From assembly GCA_025403435.1 (NCBI GenBank), contig CM046330.1, forward strand, positions 18,560,239-18,624,238: a stretch of DNA of 64,000 nucleotides. Reading direction: 5' to 3'. The notes below the pieces were generated by a model. The model ran no database searches. It saw only the letters and a program-made list of their open reading frames with translations, and was not told the DNA's origin. The position numbers and the translations under genes were made by a program. Of the stretch, positions 11,400 to 23,566 are shown in pieces. The stretch's first letter is position 1; each line of letters starts with the position of its first letter. Origin of the DNA: Artocarpus heterophyllus. Lineage: Eukaryota; Streptophyta; Magnoliopsida; Rosales; Moraceae.

Positions 11400-11860
11400 C
11401 ACATCATGACATCAGGGAGTTCAGATGCCCAGACCGGCATCGCGATTGTCGATGGTATGGTTCTAATTTTTCAATCCTTAGCACATGTTTTATTCGATAC
11501 TGGTGCCACTCATTCTCTCATTTCAAGTTCTTTTGTACATGCCATGGGATTAGAGATAGAAGAGTTTGAAGAGCCCTTAGTTATTGCCTTACCTTTGGGC
11601 AGGTGTGTGTGAACTATGTATGTAAATCTTGTAAAATAAAGATTGGGGGTGAGACTCCGAAGAGTGATTTGATTGTAATCTCCATGAGCTCATATGATGT
11701 AATCCTAGGAATGGACCGGTTGTCCAAGTACAACGCAGTTGTAGACTGCCAACTTAGGAGAGTGACTTTAGTGTCTGACAGGGGAATGACAATCACTTAC
11801 CAGGGTGGTAATGATCGAATGATGAGTGAGCGTCTCATAAAGACATGTCTCGGAGGATGA
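11400..11860 (+). pseudogene. Tekay aspartic protease, broken
   Basis: The active-site segment LFDTGATHSLISSSF is intact (D-T-G near 11498), and the second half with MSSYDVILGMDRLSKYNA follows in another frame, so a shift lies near 11600. The protease would cleave the Gag-Pol precursor. Upstream, 11115-11400 is a poorly conserved linker. Confidence 0.8.
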
Positions 11861-11939
11861 AAGAATCTAGCCTGCTATGCCTTCCTCATGAACCTAGAAG
11901 GAGAGTCCAATGCATTGATAAAGAATGCAGCAATACCAG

Positions 11940-13270
11940 TGGTTGATGAATTCAAGATGTCTTCCCCAACGAGTTACCAGGATTGCCGCTGCATTGGGAA
12001 ATTGAGTTTAGTATTGAGTTGCTTCTAGGAACCGCTCCTATTTCCATAGCACCTTATCAGATGGCATGGGCAAAGATAAAAGAATTGAGAAAGCAACTTC
12101 AGGAGCTTGCTAATAAGGGGTATGTTCAGAATAGCACATCGCCATGGGATGCAACAGTTCTATTCACTAAAAGGAATGATGGAACCCTTAGGCTATGCAT
12201 TAATTATCGATAGCTAAATCAAGTCACCATGAAGAACAAGTATCCTCTGCCCAAGATCGATGAGTTATTTGATCAGTTGGGAGGTTCGCGGTACTTCTCG
12301 AAGATAGATTTACGGTCAGGATACCACCAGTATCAGGATTAAGGAAGAAGACTTTCCTAAAACACCTTTTAGGACCTGGTATGGATACTTCAAGTTTTTA
12401 GTGATGCCATTTGGGTTGAGGAATGCTCTGGCAACTTTCATGGACTTGATAAACAGGAAATTTAGGTCTTATCATGATTAGTTCATGCTCATGTTCATCG
12501 ATGATATTTTGATCTACTCTAAGACTTAGGAAGAGCATAAGCAGCACCTTAGGATCGTGCTTTAGACTGCACAAGAGTACCAGCTGTAAGCCAAGAAAGA
12601 AAAGTGTGAATTTTGGTTGACAAAAGTCAAGTTTCTAGGACATGTCATCTCCGAACAAGGCATCTCAGTGAATCCTTCTAAGGTAGAAGTCATAATGGAG
12701 TGGGAATGACCGAGGAATGTAGCAGAGATCCGTAGTTTCTTGGGATTGGTGGGATACTATAGGAATTTGTAAAGGACTTCTCAAAGACAGTAGCGCCGTT
12801 AACAAGACTGATTAGGAAGAATGTTAGATTTGAATGGGATAAAGAATGCAAGCTCGCCTTTGAAGAGTTAAAGAATCGGTTAACCACAGCTCTAGTGTTG
12901 ATTATCCTAAATAATGATGAGCCGTACGAGTTTACATAAATGCTCTAGGATGAGTACTTGGGTTCGTGTTGATGCAACATGGACGCATAGTGGCATATAG
13001 ATCGAGACAGCTACGGCCTCATGAGTGAAACTGCCCCACTCATGACATAGAGCTCATAGCGGTGATTCATGCATTGAAAATCTGGAGATGTTATTTATAT
13101 GAGATGACATTCCAGATTTTCTCCGACCACAAGAGTTTGAAGTATCTATTCACTCAGAGGGATCTGAACTTGAGGCAGCAAAGGTAAATGGAATACTTTT
13201 AAGATTACAATTTTGTGTTGTAGTACCATCCTGGGAAAGCTAACGTAGTCACTAATGCGCTTAGTAGGAA
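11940..13270 (+). pseudogene. Tekay reverse transcriptase and RNase H, broken
   Basis: RT starts around VVDEFQDVFPNELPGLP and continues through GTLRLCINYR, a [22 protein letters not shown] and [10 protein letters not shown]. The catalytic box is FIDDILIYS near 12500. The thumb/RNase H part includes [27 protein letters not shown] and a GKANVV-like end before 13270. Numerous stops and small shifts are present. The opposite-strand ORFs at 12690-12887 and 13275-13586 are shadows. Confidence 0.85.
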
Positions 13271-13579
13271 GTCTTCAAGGATTCTCACTTGCTTGGCTCT
13301 TAAAGACTGGAAAAGAGATGCAACAGTGAGTGAGTATGGGGTATAGTACTATGAAGACTACGACTAAGTTTCGTTGTATCATATGGAGACTAGCTAACTC
13401 TCGTTCAGATGGTGAAATTGAATCAATGGTGAGACCAGCACCTACAGGGGATCTAGACGCAAATTCAAAACGAAGAATAATTTGAGGAATGGAGATACAT
13501 GCGGACATATCGTTGTACTTTGGGGAGCGTCTAGCAGTTCCAACAATTGCAAAAGTGACGAAGGTCGTAATAGACGAAG

Positions 13580-14457
13580 CCCACAAATCCTAATTCACCA
13601 TTCATCCGAGGAACAAGAAGATGTATCGTGATCTAAAGAGGCAATACTAGTGGAGAGGCATGAAGAAGGATGTCCGAGAATATGTGGTCAAGTGTGCAAC
13701 TTGTCTCCAGGTGAAAGTCCGAGCACCAAAAGCCAGCCGGCCAGCTTCAGCCACTTCCTATTCCAGGGTGGAAATGGGAGCACATCATCATAGATTTTCT
13801 TACCAATTTACCGAGGACAGAGCAAAGGCACAATGCAATTTGGGTCGTGGTTGATAGGTTAACAAAATCGATGCATTTCATTCCTTTCAAATCGACATGC
13901 TCGAGGAGAGTTCTCGGAGAGTTATATCTATAGAATATAGTGTAGTTGCACAGAGTTCCCTTATCTATCAAATTTGATAGAGACACCTGATTCAACGCCA
14001 AGTACTGGAGGACCTTTCAGGAAGAATTAGGAACAGACTTGAACTTTAGCACGACATTTCATCCTCAGGACCGATGAGCAATCTGAGTGGGTCATTCAAA
14101 TCCTTGAGGACATGTTATGTGCATGTGTGTTAGACTTCGATAGAAATTGGAAGAAGTATTTGCATCTAGCAGCTTACGTACAACAACAGCTACTAAGCGA
14201 GCAATGGCATGACACCGTTTGAAGCGCTATTTGGACGACTGTGTCGGTCACTGAAGTGTTGGGTAGAACCAGAAGGTAGGATTGTTCTCAGGCCAGATGA
14301 GATCCATGACAGCAACAAGAAGGTCGCCGTAATCTGAGATCAGTTATAAGCAACTCTCTCATGTTCACGATGTATTTCATGTGTCGATGTTTCGTAAGTG
14401 TCCGCCTGATCCAAAACAAGATAGTCTCATTCCATGATGTGTAGATCCAAGAAGACA
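13580..14457 (+). pseudogene. Tekay integrase, broken
   Basis: The zinc-binding N-terminus is visible as MKKDVREYVVKCATCLQVK (about 13660-13716). The core follows in shifted frames: WVVVDRLTKSMHFIPF, then a decayed acidic-site region to about 14080, and the C-terminal part with VLRPDEIHD. The integrase would insert the cDNA. It is heavily decayed, with stops about every 20-30 codons after 13860. Confidence 0.75.
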
Positions 14458-14570
14458 TGACATGTGAGGAGGTGCCAGTTTAGATTATCGTTCGAAAAGT
14501 GATTAACTTAAGACGTCGTGACATACCATTAGCGAAGGTTGTGTGGCAGCATCACAGGGGTTGATGCAGC
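14458..14570 (+). pseudogene. C-terminal chromodomain of Tekay integrase, broken
   Basis: TCEEVPV, then a TAG, IIVRKV, LRRRDIPLAKVVWQHH is readable in one frame. This is the degenerate chromodomain wording of plant chromoviruses (EEVPVQI...RK...R...IPLVKVLWRNH). It supports the chromovirus assignment. In active elements the domain is thought to steer integration to heterochromatin. Confidence 0.65.
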
Positions 14571-14675
14571 CACTTAGGAGCTAGAATCTACTATGCAGGA
14601 GTTGTATCCTGTATTTGTTTTGTTTATGAGTTGATTTGTAATTTCAAGGGTGAAATTTCTTTTAAGGGTATGAGC
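14571..14675 (+). other. Tekay 3' untranslated region and purine tract
   Basis: CAAGGGTGAAATTTC (14645-14659) and TTTTAAGGGTATGAG, typical of the region before a Tekay 3' LTR, end at 14675. The purine run serves as plus-strand primer. Confidence 0.6.
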
Positions 14676-15888
14676 TATAAAGCCTCGAAATTAATTAAGT
14701 GTTATTACTATAGAAAATGATGAATTAGTATGCCATGATATATTTTGGAACATAATTTGACTATTTTGTGATATTTCTAATCTAATGTTATTTCTAATTA
14801 TTTTAATCGTTTTTAATTACTCTTGATTATTTAATTGATATTTTGAATTTTGAAACAAAACAATTTGTTAAATACCAAATACGCCTTCTTTTTGCAAAAC
14901 CATGAGTGGTACATGGTTTTCACACAGTGAAAGCACCCACCTTTTCTTTTATTTAATCTCTCTCTCTCTCTTTCCCTCACTCTCTAATGTTCTCTCTCTT
15001 CCTCACTCTTAGACTCTCTCTCATCTCTCTCTTTCTCACAGTCTCTCTCTTTCTCTCTTCCCTCTCTTTTGATTCAAAATTTTGAACTCAAGCTTTGATT
15101 CTTAGCTAGACTGTAGGCCAAGGAACACAATTAAGCTACAGCAAACATTGTTTTAAAGATCGGATTCGAAGTTAGTTTAACTTTTTTTAAAACTTCAAAC
15201 TTTTTCTCATAATTTTCAATTTGTTTAAAATATTGAAATCTGAGTTATATAAGCTTAGAAAACCTTAAATCTAAGATAGTAAGACTCGAATAATCTAGAA
15301 TCTAGGCTTGGTTTGATGAAAAACAGATTTAAATAAAGTTTTTCTATTTTTCTCCATTTTCTCATTTTTGGATTTCTTTGAAATTTTCTATGTAAATCTT
15401 ATTCAAATTAGTTTAAAAGTGTTCTATTATGTTTTTCTATCTTCTATGAATGTTTTGTATGCTTGGGAATTGAGAAAATAGGTTGGAAATGAGGATTTGG
15501 GCTCGAGGAGGCCGAGCACCCTAGTCTGAAAATTTCTAAAATTTTCCTAGTGCGGCAGGCTGGACTCATACCTTTGGTAGGCCAAACCTGGAAACAGTTC
15601 AGCAGGCTGGTCCTGATTTACTAGTAGGCCAAACTGCAAGCCAAACTGGCAGGCCGATCGGGCTTTGTAAAAATTTGTCATTTTCACCTGTTTTTCTTGT
15701 TTTAAACCTAGAATAAGATTTTAATTTTATAGTATGATTTAATGGACCTAAATGGCACACTAGGACACCATGAGATAGCTTAGAAGTGTAGGATATCCTA
15801 AGCTAGATATTTATAAACCTAGTTTATATGTAAGGTTGTTTGTGATTTCGTAGAGCTAACGTATAGCAGATTGGGGACTGCGCTTGAG
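14676..15888 (+). repeat. Tekay 3' LTR, truncated
   Basis: It matches 797-873 plus 8029-9178 of the 5' LTR. It includes the TATA-like box (14950-14956), the CT-rich leader, the GGCAGGCC repeat cluster (15543-15660) and the CTAACGTATAGCAGAT block. Similarity stops at GGGGACTG (about 15888), leaving about 1 kb of the LTR missing. Confidence 0.82.
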
Positions 15889-18207
15889 ATGACCTGCCTT
15901 TTCGGGTAGTCACTTTACTTACTTAAACATCGTTCTTAAATAGTAATTACTTACTTAGTAAGAAAAATACTAAAATAATTTTTTTCTTTTCCTTAATTTC
16001 TTTTTCTTTTAACATCCTTGAAAAACGTACTTAAAGACCGTTGCAACGTCTATCGCCATTCAAGCTGAGACCTCACTCAACACTTGTCTTTAAAATATTT
16101 CAAATCATTTCCTAAAACTTATTAAGAAATATTTAATGAATCATTGATCAAAACTTAACTTTATAAGAAAATAAAATATTTCGTAAATATATCGTAAAAC
16201 TTTAAATACATTTCTTAAAACTGTGATTTTCTCAATACTTTGAAAACATTACATCAAATGGTGGAAAACCTTTCCTTTGTATAGCGGAAGCAAAGTGTGG
16301 TGGTATCCATACCTAAATCCGTATATCCGTCCTTCGTAGCACCCAGCTCTTCTAACGGGTCTTATTGGTCACCCACATACTACCTACAGCATGAAGAAAC
16401 TTTTAATCAGCTTTCGCTCAGTAAGTTCAAACATTTTCTCACAAATCATTTAAAACATGCTGTAGAAACTTTTCTTATGGAAACCTTTTTCTTAAAACAT
16501 TTTTCATAAACATTTTCATAAAACATTTCTAAAACGTTTCTCATAAACACTTTTCATAAAATATTTAACATAGAACAATCCTCAGATTGTTCTTCATAAT
16601 TGTCATTTATGTTTTGATAAACACTTAATATAAAACATTCCTCAGAATGTTTTCCATAGCATAAAAATGTTTCATAACAAGGAAAACCAGTAAAATCAAA
16701 ATGCATGTTTCCATTTATGCTCAATTATGAGCATTTTATGAATATTCTTTTCTTACTTTAACTTTCTTTCTTCATTCCTTAGCTTTCCTTATCTTACTTA
16801 ACTTTTTATCCTTGTTCCTTTTCTTTCCTTTTCTTATTTTAGTATTCGTACCAACATCATTAATCATGAGATCATAAACGTGATGCTTCCCTTGCGGAAG
16901 ACTTGAGACCATTGAACATCGAGGTCATGTACCTCACATTTAGGAGGTCTAACTTTAACTTTACTTTCATTACCTCACAACAAGGAGGCTGGTACAACAC
17001 TTTCTTTTTATCTTTACGTTACCTTGTTATTAACTTTAGTGAGCATATCAAATGCAATCACATCATATGCAACACACTTGTGAATCATAGCTTGTACTGT
17101 AAAACCTATTGCATAACAAATGTAACTTAAAACGCAAACACATTTTGCTAATCATAATTTGTACTCTAAAACTTATTGCATAACAAATGCATCATATAAC
17201 GTAATCACATTTTGCAAATCATAATAAAAGAAACTTATTGCATAACAAATGCAACTTATTACATAACCAATGCATCATAAAATTTATAACTTAAGCTATA
17301 AAATATTATACATTATCAAAATACAAAACATACTTTAAATACTTAAAAATCATAACTTGAACTTTTAAAAACGTTATGCATATCAATATGCAGATAGACT
17401 TTAAACATAACAGCTACAAATTCATTGCAAATCTTGCTTTGAATCGTTAAAACTTTTTGCATAATAAATGTAAATATACTTTAAAAGAAACTTGCATAAT
17501 AATTGCAAACTCGTTTACAAACATATATGTAAGCATTTGAAAACTATTTACTTCATGTTGTTGGTGAGGTTTGAACTTACCCAGACTATGCTCTAGCGTT
17601 CTCTATTCTATTTCTTTCCCATTCCTTTTCCTTCCATTATTCGGTCTCTGTGTCCTGATCATACGACACCCGACTAATTAGTTAACTTTCTTTATTATCA
17701 ATCCAGTTGATTGATAATTTAACTTAACCTTAAACATTCATTCCTTTTAACATAACTTGGCACCCTATCGGTTTACCCCTTTCCTTTCCTTAATTTTGTA
17801 ACCCACCGGGTTACCTTTTGTTTACTTGAACATCTCTTATTAAATCTCTCATCACACGTGACGGTTACGTTACTTAACGTATTATGAAACATTTTTTGTT
17901 TAGTGACGTTATGCTGATTTGGAGTGTTCAACTCGGTTTTAGCCGTTTACCTTGATAATGACGATTTTACCCCTAACCAGTTTTTTGTCCATTTCTTAAT
18001 TCTATAAAACCTATTGCTTAACTTTAACATTTCATTACTTACATATTACAAAAAAATCCCCACTTAGGAGTGTTTCCTGACATCAGGCGTTTCGAGTCCT
18101 TTTTGGCCTTTTTTACAAAATGACCATTTTGCCCCTGATCTCTTTTTCTTTCATTCTTTTCCTTAACTAAACTTTAATTTCTTAAAAACTTAGCATCTAT
18201 GGTACTT
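15889..18207. repeat. LTR-like noncoding DNA, probably minus-strand
   Basis: No coding frame is supported. The read-out of the minus strand has features seen in the Tekay-type LTRs here, such as TTACTGAGCGAAAGC near 16400, and the plus strand is full of short AT-rich near-repeats (AAACATTTCTCATAAAC, 16440-16660; GCATAACAAATGCA, 17100-17480). Ends could not be fixed. It adjoins Athila protease sequence at about 18208. It may be a third, unrelated LTR inserted at the broken Tekay LTR. Confidence 0.4.
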
Positions 18208-18238
18208 GGTTAGCTCGCCCTTTTAAAATTCAATTATA

Positions 18239-20325
18239 TGTTGGAAAAACATGTACGTAGTAGAATTTTAAAAAAATTTAAGTTAGTATTTTTCAAAACA
18301 CAAGTTTGACATGCTATATGCATAAATTAACTAGATCTTACTAACTTTTGTATGCTAAAGAGCTCCTACAATCAATGTAGAGAATAACATTCTAGAAAAG
18401 CCTCAACCAACTGGTCTTCTTTGCTATTCTCTATCCTCGATTGGAGTGTATGTGGGTACACATCATACAGCTCTTCCATCAATGATTCTCCTTCCAACCA
18501 ATTAAGAAGACCAAGAGTAAAGGATCATGATTGTGAACAAAAGCTCTCAGGGAGTTTCAGAGTATCTAATACTAGAGTACTCACTCTAAACTTCTCAACT
18601 GGCCTTCTTTGCTATTCTATATCCTCAATCATAGTATGTGTGGGCATACATCATACAGCTCTTCCATCGGTGACTCTCCTTCCAACCAATTGAGAAGACT
18701 TACAGCAAGGGATCATGATTGTGAACAAAAGCTCTCAGGGAGTTTTAAAGTATCTAACACTAGAGCACTCACTCTAAACTTTTCAACTGATCTAAATAAC
18801 TCAAAAAACTCACTCCCTATTCATAGAGGTTGTCCCCAAGGTTGGTCATTATCAGATAAGACCTCAGAAATTCAAATCTAGATCAAATTCTAATAAAATC
18901 ACATAAAAAACGCATGATCAAATTATCGTTGGATCGGCAGCTGAACTAACAGATTAGCCTGCCGAACTTATGATAATTTGATATCTGAGAAACATTTATT
19001 TCCCACCCAAGATTCTTTGGATAGAGCCTTAGTTTTAATTTAAATAACCCAATAGAGAAGTTATCTAATTAAAAAAGTCATATCTAGATAATCTCTAGTA
19101 AAATAAATATTCCCGATAATTGAAAAGTTCATCTTGAATTAATTTATTATATAAATTAATTCAACTAATAAATAGACATGAATTATCTGATCCTACCAAA
19201 TTTTAGCTTGTCTAATAATTTAACATAAGTCACCAATTTATTGGAAAAACACACCGTATCATTACAGGATTTATTATGAGCTAGCAAAAGGGATCTAATG
19301 GACCTATATAGTTTAAGCTCAGATAATTATGAAATATAATATTCTAGATATACATTTTCTAATTATCAACTCTAATGTTACTCCACTAAAAGCTTAGAGT
19401 TGTACTCTCGAACTATATAAAATTACAAAGTCTAAATTAGTTAAGTGTCCATGACATATCATAATGCGTCGTATCCCTATAGGATATTCATAATCGGCTT
19501 AAGGATAAATTCCATCTTACCTTCCCAATTATTTCTATACTAAGTTCTGTTATCTCACCATTAGAAACCTTACCATCTAAATACAATATACCATTTGGTT
19601 ACACCTATGTATCCAAATGGTTAAGCGCTCATGTTTTCCAATCATAGAATAACGCATAAAAGAGAATATCATTGACTCCACCAATGGAGCTATAGATTTT
19701 ATATTTATGAATAACAAGTCTATGCTATCAAGAGTTATATCTCTAACATACTAGTGTGCGCACCATCATAAAGTCCGGATGTCCCTCTTTAGTATATCAA
19801 AAGATATAAGTTAAAATAACAGGCATATTAGTCATTTCAGGATTAAGGTACAACACACATAATTGTCTAAAGTGACTTGATTTGTACAGATGGAATTAAT
19901 AATCCAAATCAATTCTACTTTATATCCCAATCCAATACATCGTCAACTATGACAATGTACCAATGTTTCTACTTACAGAGTCCAACTCCAATAGCCAAGA
20001 CAAGCCATCTCCTATCAAGAATGTAGACAACAAAACAATTTTTGCATGAATAAAGTGCCCAACTTTATTCCCTTGATTGAGGACCTTATGATTTTGACCA
20101 TCACCTTTAGAATCATGCCTTCCGCATAATTTGTCCATCATATGCCTTATTCTTAAATGTTTAGACCGATAGTCTCAGGCTTTTGTTTGCTTAACATACA
20201 TTTAACAGATATGAACGTAAAGAGTACAACATTTGGTATATGAATAATAAATAAATTCTTTATTGATAAAATGTCTTCAAAAACATATTACAATATTTTA
20301 CTCCTTAGGGCATACATGTCTAACA
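18239..20325 (-). repeat. Solo LTR, family B copy 1
   Basis: A 2087-bp segment begins TGTTGGA and ends TCTAACA, flanked by the perfect duplication TTATA at 18234-18238 and 20326-20330. It is colinear with 29171-31201. Its own target duplication shows it is a solo LTR produced by recombination, not one arm of a larger element. It interrupts Athila protease sequence: PFLATGR at the right continues into a KGELT-like piece at the left. It contains a 188-bp tandem duplication (18411-18598 and 18599-18786). Strand is inferred from the TATA box in the sister copy. Superfamily is uncertain (possibly Ty1/copia). Confidence 0.9.
18411..18786. repeat. 188-bp tandem duplication inside solo LTR B1
   Basis: Two adjacent units (18411-18598, 18599-18786) both start CTGGYCTTCTTTGCTATTCT and end before CTAAACTTYTCAACT. 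The sister solo LTR has one unit (29341 onward). The overlapping ORFs here arise from this duplication and are not genes. Confidence 0.88.
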
Positions 20326-20330
20326 TTATA

Positions 20331-20860
20331 GCCCTTCCTGTGGCCAAGAAAGGTCTCCCAAGAACAATAGGAATATCACCATCCTACTCCATATCTAAGA
20401 CAATAAAATCTGTTAGAAAGATGAACTTATCCACACTTATTAGCATGTCTTCAATAATGCCCCATGTGTACTTAATAGAGTGATCAGACATTTGAAGAGA
20501 AATGGGAGTAGCCTTAGGTTCTCCTAACACCAGCTTCTGAAAAACTGATAGAGGCATAAGATTTATGCTTGTACCAAGATCATATAGTGCTTTTCCATAA
20601 TAAGTTTCACCAATTGTACAAGGAATGACAAAACTACTAGGTTCTTTCAACTTTGGTGGTAGTTTCTTTTACAAGATAGCATTACACTCCTCAATTAATG
20701 CGACTATTTCAAATTTCTCTAACTTTCGCTTGTTGGAAAGGATGTCCTTCATAAACTTAGCATAAAAAGGCATTTGTGTTAGAGCATCAACAAACAAAAT
20801 ATTAATATGGAGCTTTTTAAATTCCTCAAGAAACTTGGCTAATTGCTTATCCAAGTTCTT
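20331..20860 (-). pseudogene. Athila protease region, interrupted by solo LTR
   Basis: Minus-strand frame 20854-20384 with one stop. It has the gag-pro linker (VDALTQMPFYAKFMKDIL), then the protease with IPCTIGETYYGKALYDLG and SINLMPLSVFQKL (the active-site D-L-G is present) and FIVLDME near 20384. The reading continues to PFLATGR beside the solo LTR. Everything downstream (RT, integrase) is missing from this copy. Confidence 0.85.
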
Positions 20861-21429
20861 CTTCTACAATCTCTATGGGAATGAAATTCTAGGTTCAAGC
20901 TCTTTGGTTGGAAATAATTGCTTTGTGATTGCTTGCTTCTCTTCACCATTTACATCATCTTCTTCTACAACTAGTTCCTTCTCCCCATTAGTCTTCAGTG
21001 GTGTATCTTGCAACTGCTTTCCACTTCTAGTAGATATCCCCTTATATTGCTCCTTGGGATTAGGGATTGTGTCGTTTGGAAGTGTACCTTGTTTTCTTGA
21101 AGTTTGAGCTTAAGAACTAGCAATTTGCCCAATTTGCACCTCTAAGCTACGAATGGTTATTGTTTGGCTATTCAACAAATTCTTACCATGTACTGCTTAG
21201 CGTCATGCATATGTTACTTTATGCTTAACATTAATTAGGAAAACATCTCCTCCAGGTTAGTCTTTTTTTCTAGTTGTTGTTGGAACCCTAGGGGTCGGTT
21301 CAAGACATTTTGAGTATTCCTATAAAAGTTGGGATGATTTTTTGAATTTGGATGGTAATCGTTGGAGTTTAAATTCCATTATTGTTTATTGAAATTGCCC
21401 AAATAATTAGCTTGCTCTGCAACTAACAA
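20861..21429 (-). pseudogene. Athila gag C-terminal region, degraded
   Basis: This joins the gag frame to the protease linker. Low-complexity acidic and Gln/Asn-rich wording can be made out in broken minus frames (for example around 21290-21420, QPKQLI-like and NNPN-like pieces). The 90-codon + ORF at 20835-21107 is a shadow. Confidence 0.5.
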
Positions 21430-22300
21430 TCAACTACCATTCTCATGATTTGCTCCACAATATTCACAATGCAAAATTGGAGTTTGCACAAAATTCACAT
21501 TTCTTGTACCCAATTTCTTTACTAAAGCAGCAACTTGGCTTGTTAGACCCATTAAAGCATCAACCTCAAGCACCACTACCAGTTTTCTTGCCAATGTACT
21601 CTTTTGGATACTTGTAGACATTTTTGCCATCTCATATAGCAAATTAAAAGCTTCATCTGTAATCTTTCTCATCAAAACTCCTCCTACCGTGGCATCAACT
21701 AATTTAGCATTATTAATATCTAACCCATTATAGAACATTTGGACATACATCCACTTCGGCACTTCATGAGCGGGACACTTCCTCAACAAGTCTTGAAATC
21801 TCAACCAAGCTTCTGACAATGTCTCCCTATCATATTGCATAATATTTGTGATGTTGTTTCTCAACTATATTGTCATGGATGGTGGAAAGTACTTAGCTAA
21901 GAACTTCTAAGCAAGACTATCCCACTTGGTGAAATAGTTTGAAGGAAGAGAATAAAGCCAATTCCAAGCCCTCTGTCTAAGAGAGAAACTAAATAGCCTT
22001 AAATTGATAGCACCGATCGAGACTCGATTGAACTTCATAGTATCGTACAACTACAAGAACCACACAATATAAGCATTGGGGTCTTCTTTAGGCAATCCCC
22101 CAAACTGGCATATATTCTAAATCATGGAAATTATCACTAGCTTGAGCTCAAAGTTATTGACTTCTACAGCTGGAGTAGCAATGCTTCATAGAATTCTAGT
22201 GACATTAGGGATAACGTAATCCCCCAAAGCCTTATTGTCTGTAGCTTTTACTACCTTTTCTACCATATTGTTGATCACAATATTCCCTTTTTTCTTTTCT
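21430..22300 (-). pseudogene. Athila gag, degraded
   Basis: The open part (21864-21430) carries DRETLSEAWLRFQDLLRKCP, a typical Athila capsid segment, then MYVQMFYNGL and TDEAFNLLYEMAK. A CEYCGANH piece at the end is the start of a zinc knuckle. The preceding capsid N-terminus (21865-22300) is in shifted frames with stops. It is homologous to the gag remnant at 3435-4379 but from another copy and strand. Confidence 0.85.
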
Positions 22301-22458
22301 TAGTTGCACTTATGGAACGCTAGCTCAATCTTGGGATCAAAATTTGTAAGACTCTTAGATCGACACACGCACAAAAGACTCCTAAAAAAAATAAGAAAAC
22401 AAAAACTAAAATCTAAATTAAAATCAATATCACTTAGTATCAATATTGCTAATAAAAA

Positions 22459-22476
22459 TCCCTGGCAACGGTGCCA
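22459..22476 (-). other. Primer-binding site of second Athila copy
   Basis: On the minus strand it reads TGGCACCGTTGCCAGGGA, the tRNA-Asp site with two changes, both C-to-T type at CpG positions. It lies 6 bases inside the LTR that starts at 22483. Confidence 0.85.
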
Positions 22477-22482
22477 AAAACT

Positions 22483-23566
22483 TGATGTGTATTTTTGTAA
22501 GTGCATAAATTAACTCAAGTAATATAATGATGAAAAAGCATCGTCCTACAAGGATTAATTTTGCAATTAATGAAATTATAATATTCTTAATTTTATTAGA
22601 CAAAATATATTAGTGTTATAATAAAGAAAATAACTAAAACTAATAAAAATAGAAATAAACAAAATTCAATCTCAATTCATGAAAATTTAATGATATGGAA
22701 GCACTAGAACATACATGTTCACCAAGAAAAATTCAGTTTGATTCCAATTATTAACTAACATCGCTTACTATTCATGTGTTAGAATGAAAAACCCTATTTT
22801 ATCTATTATTCCTTCCGAGGATGATAATAAAAACATCTCTAGCATATAAACTCATTATCATTCAATGTGAATTCTACCACCCTAAAGACTTATTATGATT
22901 TATGGTTCTCTTAAATCTTCTCGCAAGTCATACTACTACACTCAATGTCGCATGCACCTTATGGTCAATTTTACAAAAAATGTATTCCTAAAAATCCCCT
23001 TTTAGGTTCCAATTTAGGTCTTCTAATAAATTCAAATATTATCCTAATATTAAATTGCATTAAGAATTGTAAAACTAAGAACAAGCATGAAAATTAAATT
23101 CTTAGTGAAATTCTCTTTTCTTGAAAAAAGAAATTGGTAATCAAACATTCATTGTCGTGGCTACACTTACAGCCCTAGTAAAATAAAATTAGTTTATAAT
23201 TGAAAGAACAAAAATCATCTCCAACATAATATTCATGTTCAATTACAAGACTAAATTAGAAGATTGAAAGAAGAAAGAGAATAGAAAAATCTTGAATGTG
23301 GTTGCTCTTGATTCGTCTTCAAACTCCTCTCAAGTGTGCTCCCCAAAAACTATTAAAAGTCTTTGAAAGATACCTTAAAAAACCCTAAAAATGCCTATTT
23401 ATAGGTTGAAAGTTGTGGAGTCAATAATAATGTAAGTTTTGCTACGGTTTGGCTTTAAATGCATCACTGTGCATGGAGTAGTGCTGCAGCTCTATGTAAC
23501 CAGCACCTAAGCACAATGCACCCATCCCTCATAGTGCCTAAGCATTATACACCCAGCACCTAAACA
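22483..23566 (-). repeat. 5' LTR of second Athila copy
   Basis: Its 3' end on the minus strand (ACACATCA) lies beside the primer site. Its first 90 bp on the plus strand resemble the LTR end at 44531 (TGATGYGT...AATATAATGATGA). A palindromic TATA box CCTATTTATAGG lies at 23394-23405. The outer boundary is placed at CACCTAAACA (23566), next to Tat integrase sequence, but no target duplication was identified. It has no coding content. Confidence 0.65.

Larger units (their letters stand above)
797..15888 (+). mobile_element. Tekay-type Ty3/gypsy chromovirus, degraded, with nested Athila in its 5' LTR
   Basis: Order on the + strand: 5' LTR (797-873 plus 8029-10147), degenerate initiator-Met-type primer site, gag, protease, RT/RNase H, integrase, chromodomain, purine tract and 3' LTR (14676-15888). 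The domain order with integrase last and a C-terminal chromodomain places it in the chromoviruses; LTRs of about 2.2 kb and the chromodomain wording fit the Tekay/Del clade. All frames carry stops and shifts, so it is dead. The 3' LTR stops matching the 5' LTR at about 15888, so its right end is deleted or displaced and no target duplication can be confirmed. Confidence 0.85.

Noticed and set aside
18421..18881. Two overlapping 90-codon ORFs with similar products
   Set aside because: They arise from the 188-bp tandem duplication in a solo LTR; no start context or domain supports a gene.
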